From Bacteroidota bacterium (GTDB lineage Bacteria; Bacteroidota; Bacteroidia; Chitinophagales; LD1), in assembly GCA_947457525.1 (NCBI GenBank), contig CANGXE010000102.1, forward strand, positions 1 to 6,250: 6,250 bases of DNA, in the 5' to 3' direction. Positions 1 to 6,110 of this stretch are shown one piece after another. The position numbers and the translations under genes are program-made. Each line of letters opens with the position of its first letter. Position 1 is the first letter of the stretch. Below the pieces are notes generated by a model, which saw nothing but the letters and a program-made list of their open reading frames with translations, searched no databases and had not been told where the DNA came from.

Positions 1-66
1 AACCTGTATTTGCTCCATTACAAAGCACATTCACATGAGTTTCAGCAAGAGTTAAAGCCGCAGGTT
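1..66 (-). repeat. Near-identical repeat copy B (start of ninth SprB unit)
   Basis: These 66 bases match 226-291 with two mismatches (positions 5 and 20 here), both synonymous in the coding frame. The offset is exactly 225 nt, or 75 codons. Each copy encodes the QP/EP-AAL-TLAETHVNVLC start of a repeat unit. Similarity falls off sharply past position 66. On the other side the copy is cut by the window edge, so the true length of the duplicated block is unknown. Confidence 0.9.
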
Positions 67-2812
67 CTGTAATCGTTACTGAAATCGTTGCCGAACAAAG
101 ATTGTTGTCGGTAACGGTCAACGAATAAACTCCGGCAACCAATGAACTTAAATCTTCAGTGGCAGCAGCATTGCTCCAAGCAAAAGTATACGGGGTAGTA
201 CCTCCATTAGTGGTCACATTGATGGAACCCGTATTTGCTCCATTGCAAAGCACATTCACATGAGTTTCAGCAAGAGTTAAAGCCGCAGGTTGAATGACTG
301 TTTCTGAAACTGCTACGGAGCAATTGAGGGCATCAACCACATTTCCTGCGTATGTATTGGCGGCAAGTCCGGGTAGGGTTGTTGTGCCCGGTGGAACAGG
401 ATTTCCTTGAAAACTATAAGGCGGAGTACCTCCACTTATGTTCACTGTGACAGTGCCGTCAGATAAACCAAAGCACGATACATCTGTATGTGATGTAGTA
501 ACGTTGAGTGCTGATGCCGGTTGCGTAAGTACAAATGTGTCTAAGTTTGCACAGTTTAAGGCATCTGTCACTGTAAGTAAGTAAGTTCCTGCACCTAAAT
601 CTGTTGGATTATTACCGGATAAGGTACCAGGATTCCAAGTGTAAGTATAAGCCGGTGTTCCACCAGAAATATTCACACTAATTGACCCGGTATTAGTACC
701 AAAACAATTTATGTTTTGCGAAGTGGCTGAATAATTTGTAGCACTAGGTTGATTTAATGTAGCGCTTCCGGTGATGGTACACCCTTCATCATCTGTGACA
801 GTGACGGTGTATGTGCCAGCCCCTAAACTCAAATTAGTTTGGGCAGAAGAAATATTACTCCAATAAAAAGTATAAGGTGGGTTACCTCCACTTACAACTG
901 CTGTTGCGCTTCCTTTGTTGGCATTAAAACAACTATCGTTTATTACAGTAGTTGATAAAGTTAAAGTTGGAGGTCCTGAAATAACACCAGTTGCTGTAGC
1001 TGTACATCCTAATCCGTCAGTAATGGTTACTGTCATATTCCCGACAGACAGGTTAGAAGCAATTGCATTGTTGGGTTGTCCGCCACTCCAAGCATAATTG
1101 AAAGGTGGAGATCCTCCTGATACTACAGAAGCGATTGCTTGTCCATTTGTTGATCCGGCACAAGATACATCAACGGTAGTTAAACTGGCTACCATTGCAG
1201 CACCTGGCTGTGTAATGATAACTGTTCCTGTAAATGTATGTGCAGGAATAGCATCACTAAATGTATAGGTGTATGTTCCAGCGGATAGGTTTGTGGCTGT
1301 TGATCCAGAGGCGCCAGAACTCCAGTTGATGACAGGTGTTCCTGAAACTCCTGTGACAGTAACTGTAGCAGAGCCGTTATTTCCACCAAAACATGGCACA
1401 TTAACTTGTGTAACGGATGAATTTACTCCACAAGGTAAGGAACCGATGGTAGCGGAATACTGTAGAAGTGCCGAACATCCATTGGCATCATTAAAATTAG
1501 CTATATAAAATCCGGCTGGTAAATTGTTAACGGTTGCTCCTGGAAATCCGGCCCATGTAATGTTGTTATAGGGCGGTGTGCCGCCTGAAATGGCTATAGA
1601 TACACTGCCATTGTTTAGCCCACAACTTGCATTGGTGACACTAGTAGTAGCTGTCAATGCGCTGGGTTGGTTTAGGGTGTATTGAGCGGTACTAGTACAA
1701 ACACCATCTGTGACAGTTACTGCGTAAGTCCCTGCTCCGCCATTAAATGTTTGTTGTGTACTTTGTCCTCCATTCCAATTGTAGGTATAACCACCATACC
1801 CGGCACTAGGGCCAAATCCACCCGAAGGCGTAACTCCTATTGTACCATTCAATCCTCCATTGCATGGAGGTTGAATGAGTGTTGGAGTTAATGAAATAGG
1901 TGCTGCAATGACAACAGGATTGCTAAAAGTATTCGTGCATCCACTTAAGTCTGTAATAGTTAAGGTAACATTATAAGTTCCATTTCCGGCATAAGTGTGA
2001 GTTGGGTTTTGTAAATTGGATGTGGTGCCATCTCCAAAATTCCATGCCCACGATTGGATATTTCCTAAGCTACTTGTTGAAATATCATTGAATTGCATGG
2101 TAGGGGAACAGCTTTGATAATTCACCCCAGCTACCCAGCTTGATGTGTTTAATACGCAAACGCGATGTTCGTTATTCCCACCACCCGTACCGGCTGTCCA
2201 GCCCCAATTAACAATGGGGTTGCCACCAAAATAAGTATTGACCATGTTGGGGATTACTACACTAATTCGTAAAACACCATTAAAAAAGACTTGATAAGTG
2301 CTTGTATTTACATCCCATACAATTCGAACAGTATAAAATTGACAATTATCTATGTTACCCGAACTAGTCAATGCTGGAACAGGGGATACTATGTTGTGAT
2401 CAACACTTCCTCCCGACTCAATGGCTATGTGGTCAAAGCTTGGGTCTTGAGCATTTTGATAGGTGTCAAATTCAACACCGATTGAAAATGGTTGGTTACT
2501 ACCTCCGTAGCCCAAACCACCACCACCAGTTCCCAAGCCATTGGGGTTTGAAGTCAATACAAAAACTATCCCGTCTGCAGCATCGTTTCCATTGTTGCAA
2601 CCCAGAAAAACATCGAAGGTAAAGTCAAATGAGTTGTTTAAATTAATAGTTTGATTTTGAAATACTGCACCTGCTTGGTTGTCGATTGCAGGTGTTAAAC
2701 GATAGCAATTACAACCACCCTGAGAAATTGCATCTCCAAGTACCGTATAGTTTTGTGCTTTAGTAAAAATTCCTATAATTATTAGTGTAAATACTAGTGA
2801 TAATTTATTCAT
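1..2812 (-). CDS. Secreted lectin/PKD/SprB-repeat adhesin, 3' end missing (left edge)
   Basis: The reading frame is open from an ATG at 2812 to the left edge: 937 codons with no stop, and the C-terminus lies outside the window. Residues 1-19 form a signal peptide (MNK, then a hydrophobic stretch, likely cleaved after TKA before Q20). Residues about 21-222 form an L-type, legume-lectin-like domain: ADGIVF at 79-84, VEFDT at 113-117, N120, D123 and H128 at the metal site, and GWTAGTGG at 204-211. Residues about 228-302 are a PKD domain (WNFGDG at 257-262, HTY at 272-274). From residue 306 on there are tandem SprB-type repeats with the signatures C-NG-GS, SGGTPPY and AGTYTVTVTD-GC. Such proteins are normally large surface adhesins, some used in gliding, and usually carry a C-terminal type IX sorting or gliding-associated domain; that end is not visible here. 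The sugar ligand is unknown. The domain calls are strong; the adhesin role is inferred from family. There is no clear Shine-Dalgarno before the ATG, which is common in this phylum. Confidence 0.93.
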   Translation of the reverse strand, partial: MNKLSLVFTLIIIGIFTKAQNYTVLGDAISQGGCNCYRLTPAIDNQAGAVFQNQTINLNNSFDFTFDVFLGCNNGNDAADGIVFVLTSNPNGLGTGGGGLGYGGSNQPFSIGVEFDTYQNAQDPSFDHIAIESGGSVDHNIVSPVPALTSSGNIDNCQFYTVRIVWDVNTSTYQVFFNGVLRISVVIPNMVNTYFGGNPIVNWGWTAGTGGGNNEHRVCVLNTSSWVAGVNYQSCSPTMQFNDISTSSLGNIQSWAWNFGDGTTSNLQNPTHTYAGNGTYNVTLTITDLSGCTNTFSNPVVIAAPISLTPTLIQPPCNGGLNGTIGVTPSGGFGPSAGYGGYTYNWNGGQSTQQTFNGGAGTYAVTVTDGVCTSTAQYTLNQPSALTATTSVTNASCGLNNGSVSIAISGGTPPYNNITWAGFPGATVNNLPAGFYIANFNDANGCSALLQYSATIGSLPCGVNSSVTQVNVPCFGGNNGSATVTVTGVSGTPVINWSSGASGSTATNLSAGTYTYTFSDAIPAHTFTGTVIITQPGAAMVASLTTVDVSCAGSTNGQAIASVVSGGSPPFNYAWSGGQPNNAIASNLSVGNMTVTITDGLGCTATATGVISGPPTLTLSTTVINDSCFNANKGSATAVVSGGNPPYTFYWSNISSAQTNLSLGAGTYTVTVTDDEGCTITGSATLNQPSATNYSATSQNINCFGTNTGSISVNISGGTPAYTYTWNPGTLSGNNPTDLGAGTYLLTVTDALNCANLDTFVLTQPASALNVTTSHTDVSCFGLSDGTVTVNISGGTPPYSFQGNPVPPGTTTLPGLAANTYAGNVVDALNCSVAVSETVIQPAALTLAETHVNVLCNGANTGSINVTTNGGTTPYTFAWSNAAATEDLSSLVAGVYSLTVTDNNLCSATISVTITEPAALTLAETHVNVLCNGANTG
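226..291 (-). repeat. Near-identical repeat copy A (start of eighth SprB unit)
   Basis: This is the partner of the copy at 1-66, shifted by 225 nt. The other units of the array share only protein-level similarity, so this pair stands out as a recent duplication or gene-conversion tract. Confidence 0.9.
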
Positions 2813-2836
2813 AGTTTGAGTGTTACAAAAAACATT

Positions 2837-2867
2837 AAACGTTAATGAAATGCATAATTACAACAAA
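2837..2867 (-). promoter_or_regulatory. Possible promoter of the adhesin gene
   Basis: Read on the minus strand, a TTTG at 2867-2864 (-33-like) is followed after 19 nt by TAACGTTT at 2844-2837. The latter is an imperfect match to the Bacteroidota -7 box TAnnTTTG: four of the six fixed bases match. The spacing is right for this promoter class and would give a leader of roughly 20 nt before the ATG at 2812. The -33 element lies in the T-tract of the upstream terminator. The match is weak and the region is AT-rich, so chance is a real alternative. Confidence 0.25.
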
Positions 2868-2871
2868 AATA

Positions 2872-2902
2872 AAAAACCTGTCTTAGTATAAGACAGGTTT
2901 TT
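2872..2902 (-). terminator. Intrinsic terminator of rny
   Basis: A perfect 14-bp inverted repeat (2872-2885 with 2889-2902) closes a 3-nt loop. The core is CCTGTCTTA/TAAGACAGG. On the minus strand it is followed by a T-rich tract (TTTTTT, A, TTTTT), and it lies 22 nt past the rny stop codon. It should end rny transcription and insulate the adhesin gene downstream. The stem is flanked by A/T runs on both sides, but no gene converges on it from the left, so the minus-strand role is the relevant one. Confidence 0.9.
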
Positions 2903-2924
2903 GGATTAAAAAATTACATACAAA

Positions 2925-4532
2925 TTATCGAGCTACACTGACGCTTCGTTTCTCTCGAATAACAGTCACTTTCACTTGACCCGGGTAAGTCATTTCTTTT
3001 TCAATTTTCTGTGATATGGCAAAAGAAATATCTTCACTTTGTTTGTCATCTACTTTATCTGATTCTACAATCACCCGCAATTCACGACCGGCTTGAATGG
3101 CATAAGCTTTTTCAACACCATCAAAGGCTTGCGCTAAGGCTTCTAAGTCTTTCAAGCGTTGCAAATAGCCTTCCATGATTTCGCGTCTAGCACCCGGACG
3201 TGCACCCGAGATAGCATCGCAAGCTTGTATGATTGGGGAAATGACATATTTCATTTCCATCTCATCGTGGTGGGCACCCACAGCATTCACGATAGCCGGA
3301 TGTTCGCCATATTTTTCACAAAGTTTGGCACCCAATAAAGCGTGTGATAACTCACTTTCTTCATCAGGCACTTTACCGATATCGTGAAGCAAACCTGCAC
3401 GTTTAGCCAACTTCGGATTTAAGCCTAATTCAGAGGCCATAGTGGCACATAAATTAGCTACTTCTCTAGAGTGTTGTAATAGGTTTTGCCCATAGGAAGA
3501 ACGGAAACGCATTCTACCGATGTAGCGAACCAACTCTTGATGCATTCCTTGTATCCCTAAATCAATAATCGTGCGCTCACCAATTTCTAAAATATGTTCT
3601 TCGAGTTGTTTTTTTGTTTTCACTACTACTTCCTCAATTCTTGCCGGGTGAATACGACCATCGGTCACCAAACGTTGAAGTGAAAGGCGAGCTATCTCTC
3701 TGCGAATAGGATCATAGCCCGAAATGATAATGGCTTCCGGAGTGTCGTCTACCACGAATTCACAACCTGTGGCGGCTTCTAAGGCGCGAATGTTTCTTCC
3801 TTCGCGACCAATGATTTGACCTTTTTGTTCATCGCTATCTAAGTTGAACACAGAAACCGTGTTTTCAATGGCGTTTTCAGCCGCTGTGCGCTGAATGGTT
3901 TGGATAACAATTTTCTTTGCCTCTTTGTTAGCTTTAGATTTCGCTTCGTCTATCAATGTTTTAGTTAAACCAAGCGCTTGCGCTTCGGCTTCTTTGGTCA
4001 TTGTTTCTACCAATTCTTTTTTCGCATCTTCTTTGGTTAGGCCACTAATCTGCTCCAACTTAGATACGAAAATTTCGTGGCTTTTTTTCAGTTGCTCGTT
4101 CTTGGTGTTTACTTGCTCTAACTGTTTGGCCAAATTGTCTTTGATTACTTCAATTTCTTTTTCCTTTTTGGCAGCTTCGGAGGCGCGTTGTGAAGCTTCG
4201 GTTTGAAGCTGCTTAACTTGTGCTTCTTTGTCAATCACCTTTTTGTTCCTCTCGGTCACTTCGGCTTCGTGTTTTGCTTTTAGCTGCAAGAAATTTTCCT
4301 TGGCTTCAAGCATCTTGTCTTTTTTAGTGTTCTCAGCTTGGCGTTGTGCGTCAGCTATGAGTTTGTCGGCTGTGGTTTTTGCATCAGCGAGTTTTTTCTG
4401 AACTTCCTCCTGTGCTTTTGCTTCTATTTCAGAATTTGATTTCTGCGTGATAGAGCGACCAACCAGCAAACCCACAATCGCAGCTATCACAGCAATCACT
4501 GCCGCAATAATTATGATGTATGTGTTATCCAT
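2925..4532 (-). CDS. rny: Ribonuclease Y (membrane-anchored endoribonuclease)
   Basis: This 535-residue protein has the full RNase Y layout and close to the usual length of about 520 residues. Residues 4-25 are an N-terminal transmembrane anchor, followed by a long charged coiled coil at about 30-210. A KH domain at about 230-290 has the RNA-binding GREG loop at 242-245. The HD domain runs from about 350 to 445, with H354, H383-D384, H421-H422 and D439 as expected metal ligands, and the C-terminal domain ends in VSVAR. The enzyme makes initiating endonucleolytic cuts in mRNA at the inner face of the cytoplasmic membrane. It lies downstream of zapA after a 113-nt gap and ends just before a strong terminator. 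The ATG at 4532 is chosen because the membrane anchor begins directly after it; no clear Shine-Dalgarno precedes it. No catalytic residue appears to be missing. Confidence 0.97.
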   Translation of the reverse strand: MDNTYIIIIAAVIAVIAAIVGLLVGRSITQKSNSEIEAKAQEEVQKKLADAKTTADKLIADAQRQAENTKKDKMLEAKENFLQLKAKHEAEVTERNKKVIDKEAQVKQLQTEASQRASEAAKKEKEIEVIKDNLAKQLEQVNTKNEQLKKSHEIFVSKLEQISGLTKEDAKKELVETMTKEAEAQALGLTKTLIDEAKSKANKEAKKIVIQTIQRTAAENAIENTVSVFNLDSDEQKGQIIGREGRNIRALEAATGCEFVVDDTPEAIIISGYDPIRREIARLSLQRLVTDGRIHPARIEEVVVKTKKQLEEHILEIGERTIIDLGIQGMHQELVRYIGRMRFRSSYGQNLLQHSREVANLCATMASELGLNPKLAKRAGLLHDIGKVPDEESELSHALLGAKLCEKYGEHPAIVNAVGAHHDEMEMKYVISPIIQACDAISGARPGARREIMEGYLQRLKDLEALAQAFDGVEKAYAIQAGRELRVIVESDKVDDKQSEDISFAISQKIEKEMTYPGQVKVTVIREKRSVSVAR

Positions 4533-4577
4533 GTTTGGGTTTTATATTGAGTGATTAAATAAATACTTAACAATTTC

Positions 4578-4601
4578 GGTAGATGGATTTGGCCAACTAC
4601 C
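4578..4601 (-). other. Small hairpin in the rny leader
   Basis: The 113 nt between zapA and rny contain an inverted repeat: GGTAG (4578-4582) pairs with CTACC (4597-4601), followed by one A-A mismatch (T-T on the minus strand) and TGG/CCA, closing a 6-nt loop. No T-run follows on either strand, so it is not an intrinsic terminator. It could be an RNA stability, processing or control element in the rny leader, or chance. The rest of the gap shows no RNA gene I can recognise. Confidence 0.35.
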
Positions 4602-4645
4602 CCAGAAAAACGAATACTAAAAAATGGAGAGAGTGGAGTGAAAAA

Positions 4646-4951
4646 CTAAACGACTGAGCTGAGGGCTTTATCTAATTCTGTTAGTTTTTCGCTTATAAAA
4701 CGGTCGTTCTGTTGCTTTTCATCGGCTGCATTGAGGTTTTCGATGGCAAAATTGAATAGGCACATGGCCATGTAATCTTGCTTGTCTTTGCCTGCATATC
4801 GCGTCTGGTGTTGTTTTATCTTTTCGTTGACCAGATTTACAGCTTGTTTCACTTTTTCTTCATCTTGTTTGGCCACTTTGAGTGGATAAACTCGCTCAGC
4901 AATCAGTACGTTGATGTTTACCGTTTCCATCGTCTCTACTTTTTCAATCAT
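4646..4951 (-). CDS. zapA: Cell division protein ZapA
   Basis: The product is 101 residues from the ATG at 4951, or 94 from the in-frame ATG at 4930. The N-terminal segment VNINVLIAERVYPLKV (residues 11-26) is the typical ZapA globular head. It is followed by a helix and a D-KQDYMAMCLFNFAIENL segment (about 55-73), then a charged coiled-coil tail. ZapA binds FtsZ polymers, bundles them and stabilises the division ring. From 4951 the start overlaps the end of the upstream gene by 8 nt, suggesting translational coupling. From 4930 the gap would be 13 nt, with a purine-rich stretch ahead of the ATG. Family members usually begin close to the VNI strand, so the shorter form is quite possible. The family call is firm; the start is not. 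Confidence 0.9.
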   Translation of the reverse strand: MIEKVETMETVNINVLIAERVYPLKVAKQDEEKVKQAVNLVNEKIKQHQTRYAGKDKQDYMAMCLFNFAIENLNAADEKQQNDRFISEKLTELDKALSSVV

Positions 4952-5246
4952 TCAACATCACAATACAACTATCTATTTCTTTGATGTATTCGTTAATCTT
5001 CCTTTTTAATTCTGAAACATCAGCACCTGATTTTTGATCTTGGCTAATATTTTGCGCTAACTTAATAATTTTTATTTGTTCTGTCAATTTCTGGTTAACT
5101 TCTTCTTGTTCCTTGGTTTTTTCTATGGTTTTGGCCAGTTCAACTTCTAGCGCAGCCACTTTTTGAGCCATTTTTTTATTCAGCTCAATGAGTTTGTAGG
5201 CCTTCGACAATAGGGTTTCAAAATGTTGTTTTTGTGTTGGGGTCAT
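4944..5246 (-). CDS. Small coiled-coil protein encoded upstream of zapA
   Basis: The product is 100 residues from the ATG at 5246 and has no catalytic motif. Residues about 12-66 are a Lys/Glu-rich amphipathic helix with regular hydrophobic positions, predicting a coiled coil. After a short Gly/Asp break comes a second helix ending in KRKINEYIKEIDSCIVMLND. It has no signal peptide or membrane segment, so it is likely cytoplasmic. I recall small coiled-coil proteins with a similar EIDxCIxLLN ending next to zapA in other Bacteroidota, but none with a known function that I can name. Position and shape suggest a division-ring partner of ZapA, perhaps in the way ZapB works in enterobacteria; this is inference. 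An in-frame ATG at 5273 would add nine residues (MLLLLHLKH), but it lies upstream of a good -7 promoter box, so 5246 is preferred. Confidence 0.75.
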   Translation of the reverse strand: MTPTQKQHFETLLSKAYKLIELNKKMAQKVAALEVELAKTIEKTKEQEEVNQKLTEQIKIIKLAQNISQDQKSGADVSELKRKINEYIKEIDSCIVMLND

Positions 5247-5261
5247 ATGTTTCAAGTGTAA

Positions 5262-5269
5262 CAAAAGTA
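5262..5269 (-). promoter_or_regulatory. -7 promoter box for the coiled-coil/zapA cluster
   Basis: On the minus strand this reads TACTTTTG, an exact match to the Bacteroidota -7 consensus TAnnTTTG. It ends 15 nt before the ATG at 5246. No convincing TTTG is seen at the -33 distance. If it is used, transcription begins downstream of the ATG at 5273, which leaves 5246 as the first usable start. Confidence 0.45.
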
Positions 5270-5385
5270 ACATAAGATTAGAAATGCTTGACCTATTCTT
5301 ACCCGACTTATAAAATCAATTCGCATTATTTAACGCTAAACTTGGATGATAAACTTTACTTTCATGCTGTAAAAATCAATCGACA

Positions 5386-6108
5386 ATGAGAAAAATCACT
5401 TACCACTTGTTTTTAATGTTTACGGTGTTTTTCACCGCGTGCAATGCTCAGCCCGGCAAAGTTCAAAATTTAGATGTAGATGCTTTCGACAAAAGCATAT
5501 CGAATAATCAAGTGCAACTTGTAGACGTGCGCACCCCCAGTGAATTTGCATCAAAGCATATCCAAAACGCTAAGAATATTGATATTAATAGTGCTGATTT
5601 TGATAAACAAATGAATAGTTTAGATAAATCAAAACCAGTGTACATTTACTGCCTTTCGGGCGGAAGAAGCAGCCGAGCGGCAGATTGGGCTTTGGCGAAT
5701 GGTTTTAGAGAAGTCTACAATTTATCCTATGGTATCAACTCGTGGTTGGGTGAAAAAAAACCGGTGGTCGCAGAAAATGCAGAAGCTCAAGCAGCCGGGT
5801 TGACTTTTGATGATTATCTAAAACATTTAAGCAGTGCGCAAAAATTGGTGTTGGTAGATTTCAATGCCGTTTGGTGTGGGCCTTGCAAAATTTTGAAACC
5901 GCGCATTCAAAGTTTGTTGAAGAAAAGAGGAGAGAAGGTGGAGTTATATGAAATTGATGTAGACAAAAATTCGGCTTTGGCTAACAAGATGAATGTAAAA
6001 GGTATTCCCCTTTTGATACTTTACAAAGGCGGCAAAGAAGTTTGGCGCACGATGGGCTTAGCAGAAGAAAAAGATTTGATGGACAAAGTAGATGAATTCT
6101 CTAAGTAA
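5386..6108 (+). CDS. Rhodanese-thioredoxin fusion lipoprotein
   Basis: This 240-residue protein has a lipoprotein signal: a hydrophobic stretch at 6-16, then FTAC with the lipid-bearing Cys at residue 19. The mature protein is therefore expected in the periplasm on a membrane. Residues about 27-122 are a single rhodanese domain with DVRTPSEF at 47-54 and the active loop CLSGGRS at 89-95, where Cys89 would carry the persulfide. Residues about 137-238 are a thioredoxin domain with WCGPC at 163-167 and the cis-proline in GIP at 206-208. It plausibly moves sulfane sulfur or reduces disulfides, with the thioredoxin half recycling the rhodanese Cys or acting on cell-envelope proteins; the substrate is not evident. 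The gene is divergent from the zapA/rny cluster with 112-139 nt between starts. Upstream, TAAACTTG at 5337-5344 is one base off the -7 consensus but lacks a -33 partner. The next gene converges 2 nt away, leaving no room for a separate terminator. Confidence 0.92.
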   Translation: MRKITYHLFLMFTVFFTACNAQPGKVQNLDVDAFDKSISNNQVQLVDVRTPSEFASKHIQNAKNIDINSADFDKQMNSLDKSKPVYIYCLSGGRSSRAADWALANGFREVYNLSYGINSWLGEKKPVVAENAEAQAAGLTFDDYLKHLSSAQKLVLVDFNAVWCGPCKILKPRIQSLLKKRGEKVELYEIDVDKNSALANKMNVKGIPLLILYKGGKEVWRTMGLAEEKDLMDKVDEFSK

Positions 6109-6110
6109 CC

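Larger units (their letters stand above)
1..1897 (-). repeat. Tandem array of SprB-type protein repeats (8 complete, ninth partial)
   Basis: This is the coding array of about 72-81 codons per unit within the large surface protein. Approximate unit borders on the minus strand, N- to C-terminal, are 1897-1655, 1654-1439, 1438-1196, 1195-962, 961-737, 736-509, 508-278, 277-53, and 52 to the edge. Most units begin near a conserved Cys followed by Asn/Gly and G-S/T, continue with SGGTPPY-like and AGTYTVTVTD-like strands, have a second Cys after the last strand, and end in QP-A/S-L. The third unit is the most divergent and lacks the usual D-x-x-G-C after its last strand. Units match the SprB repeat family by eye. 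They are likely short beta-sandwich modules that build a stalk or filament. Borders are accurate to a few residues. Confidence 0.85.

Noticed and set aside
1..1897. Regular spacing of about 225 nt as a CRISPR or non-coding satellite array
   Set aside because: The repeats are in-frame protein repeats with 72-81-codon units, far longer than CRISPR units, and mostly diverged at nucleotide level.
915..2622. Several plus-strand open frames of 60-83 codons across 915-2622, and a minus-strand one at 1189-1401 in another frame
   Set aside because: They lie within the long adhesin frame, whose translation shows clear lectin, PKD and SprB signatures. Their products look random and lack domain-like patterns.
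3175..4206. Plus-strand open frames at 3175-3387 and 3895-4206
   Set aside because: They are antisense to the KH/HD and coiled-coil parts of rny. The Ser/Phe/Leu-rich products are what antisense of Lys/Glu-rich coiled coil gives.
4533..4645. A 6S RNA between zapA and rny, since ssrS lies near zapA in some proteobacteria
   Set aside because: The gap is only 113 nt, shorter than 6S RNA (about 180 nt), and shows no long rod-like hairpin with a central bubble.
4778..4984. Plus-strand 68-codon open frame antisense to zapA
   Set aside because: A Phe/Leu/Tyr-rich product overlapping two well-supported genes; no start signal or domain.
5288..5314. Plus-strand TTGACC...TATAAA resembling a sigma-70 promoter ahead of the rhodanese-thioredoxin gene
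   Set aside because: The spacing is 15 nt, short for that class, and Bacteroidota use a different consensus (TTTG and TAnnTTTG). I did not list it as a feature.
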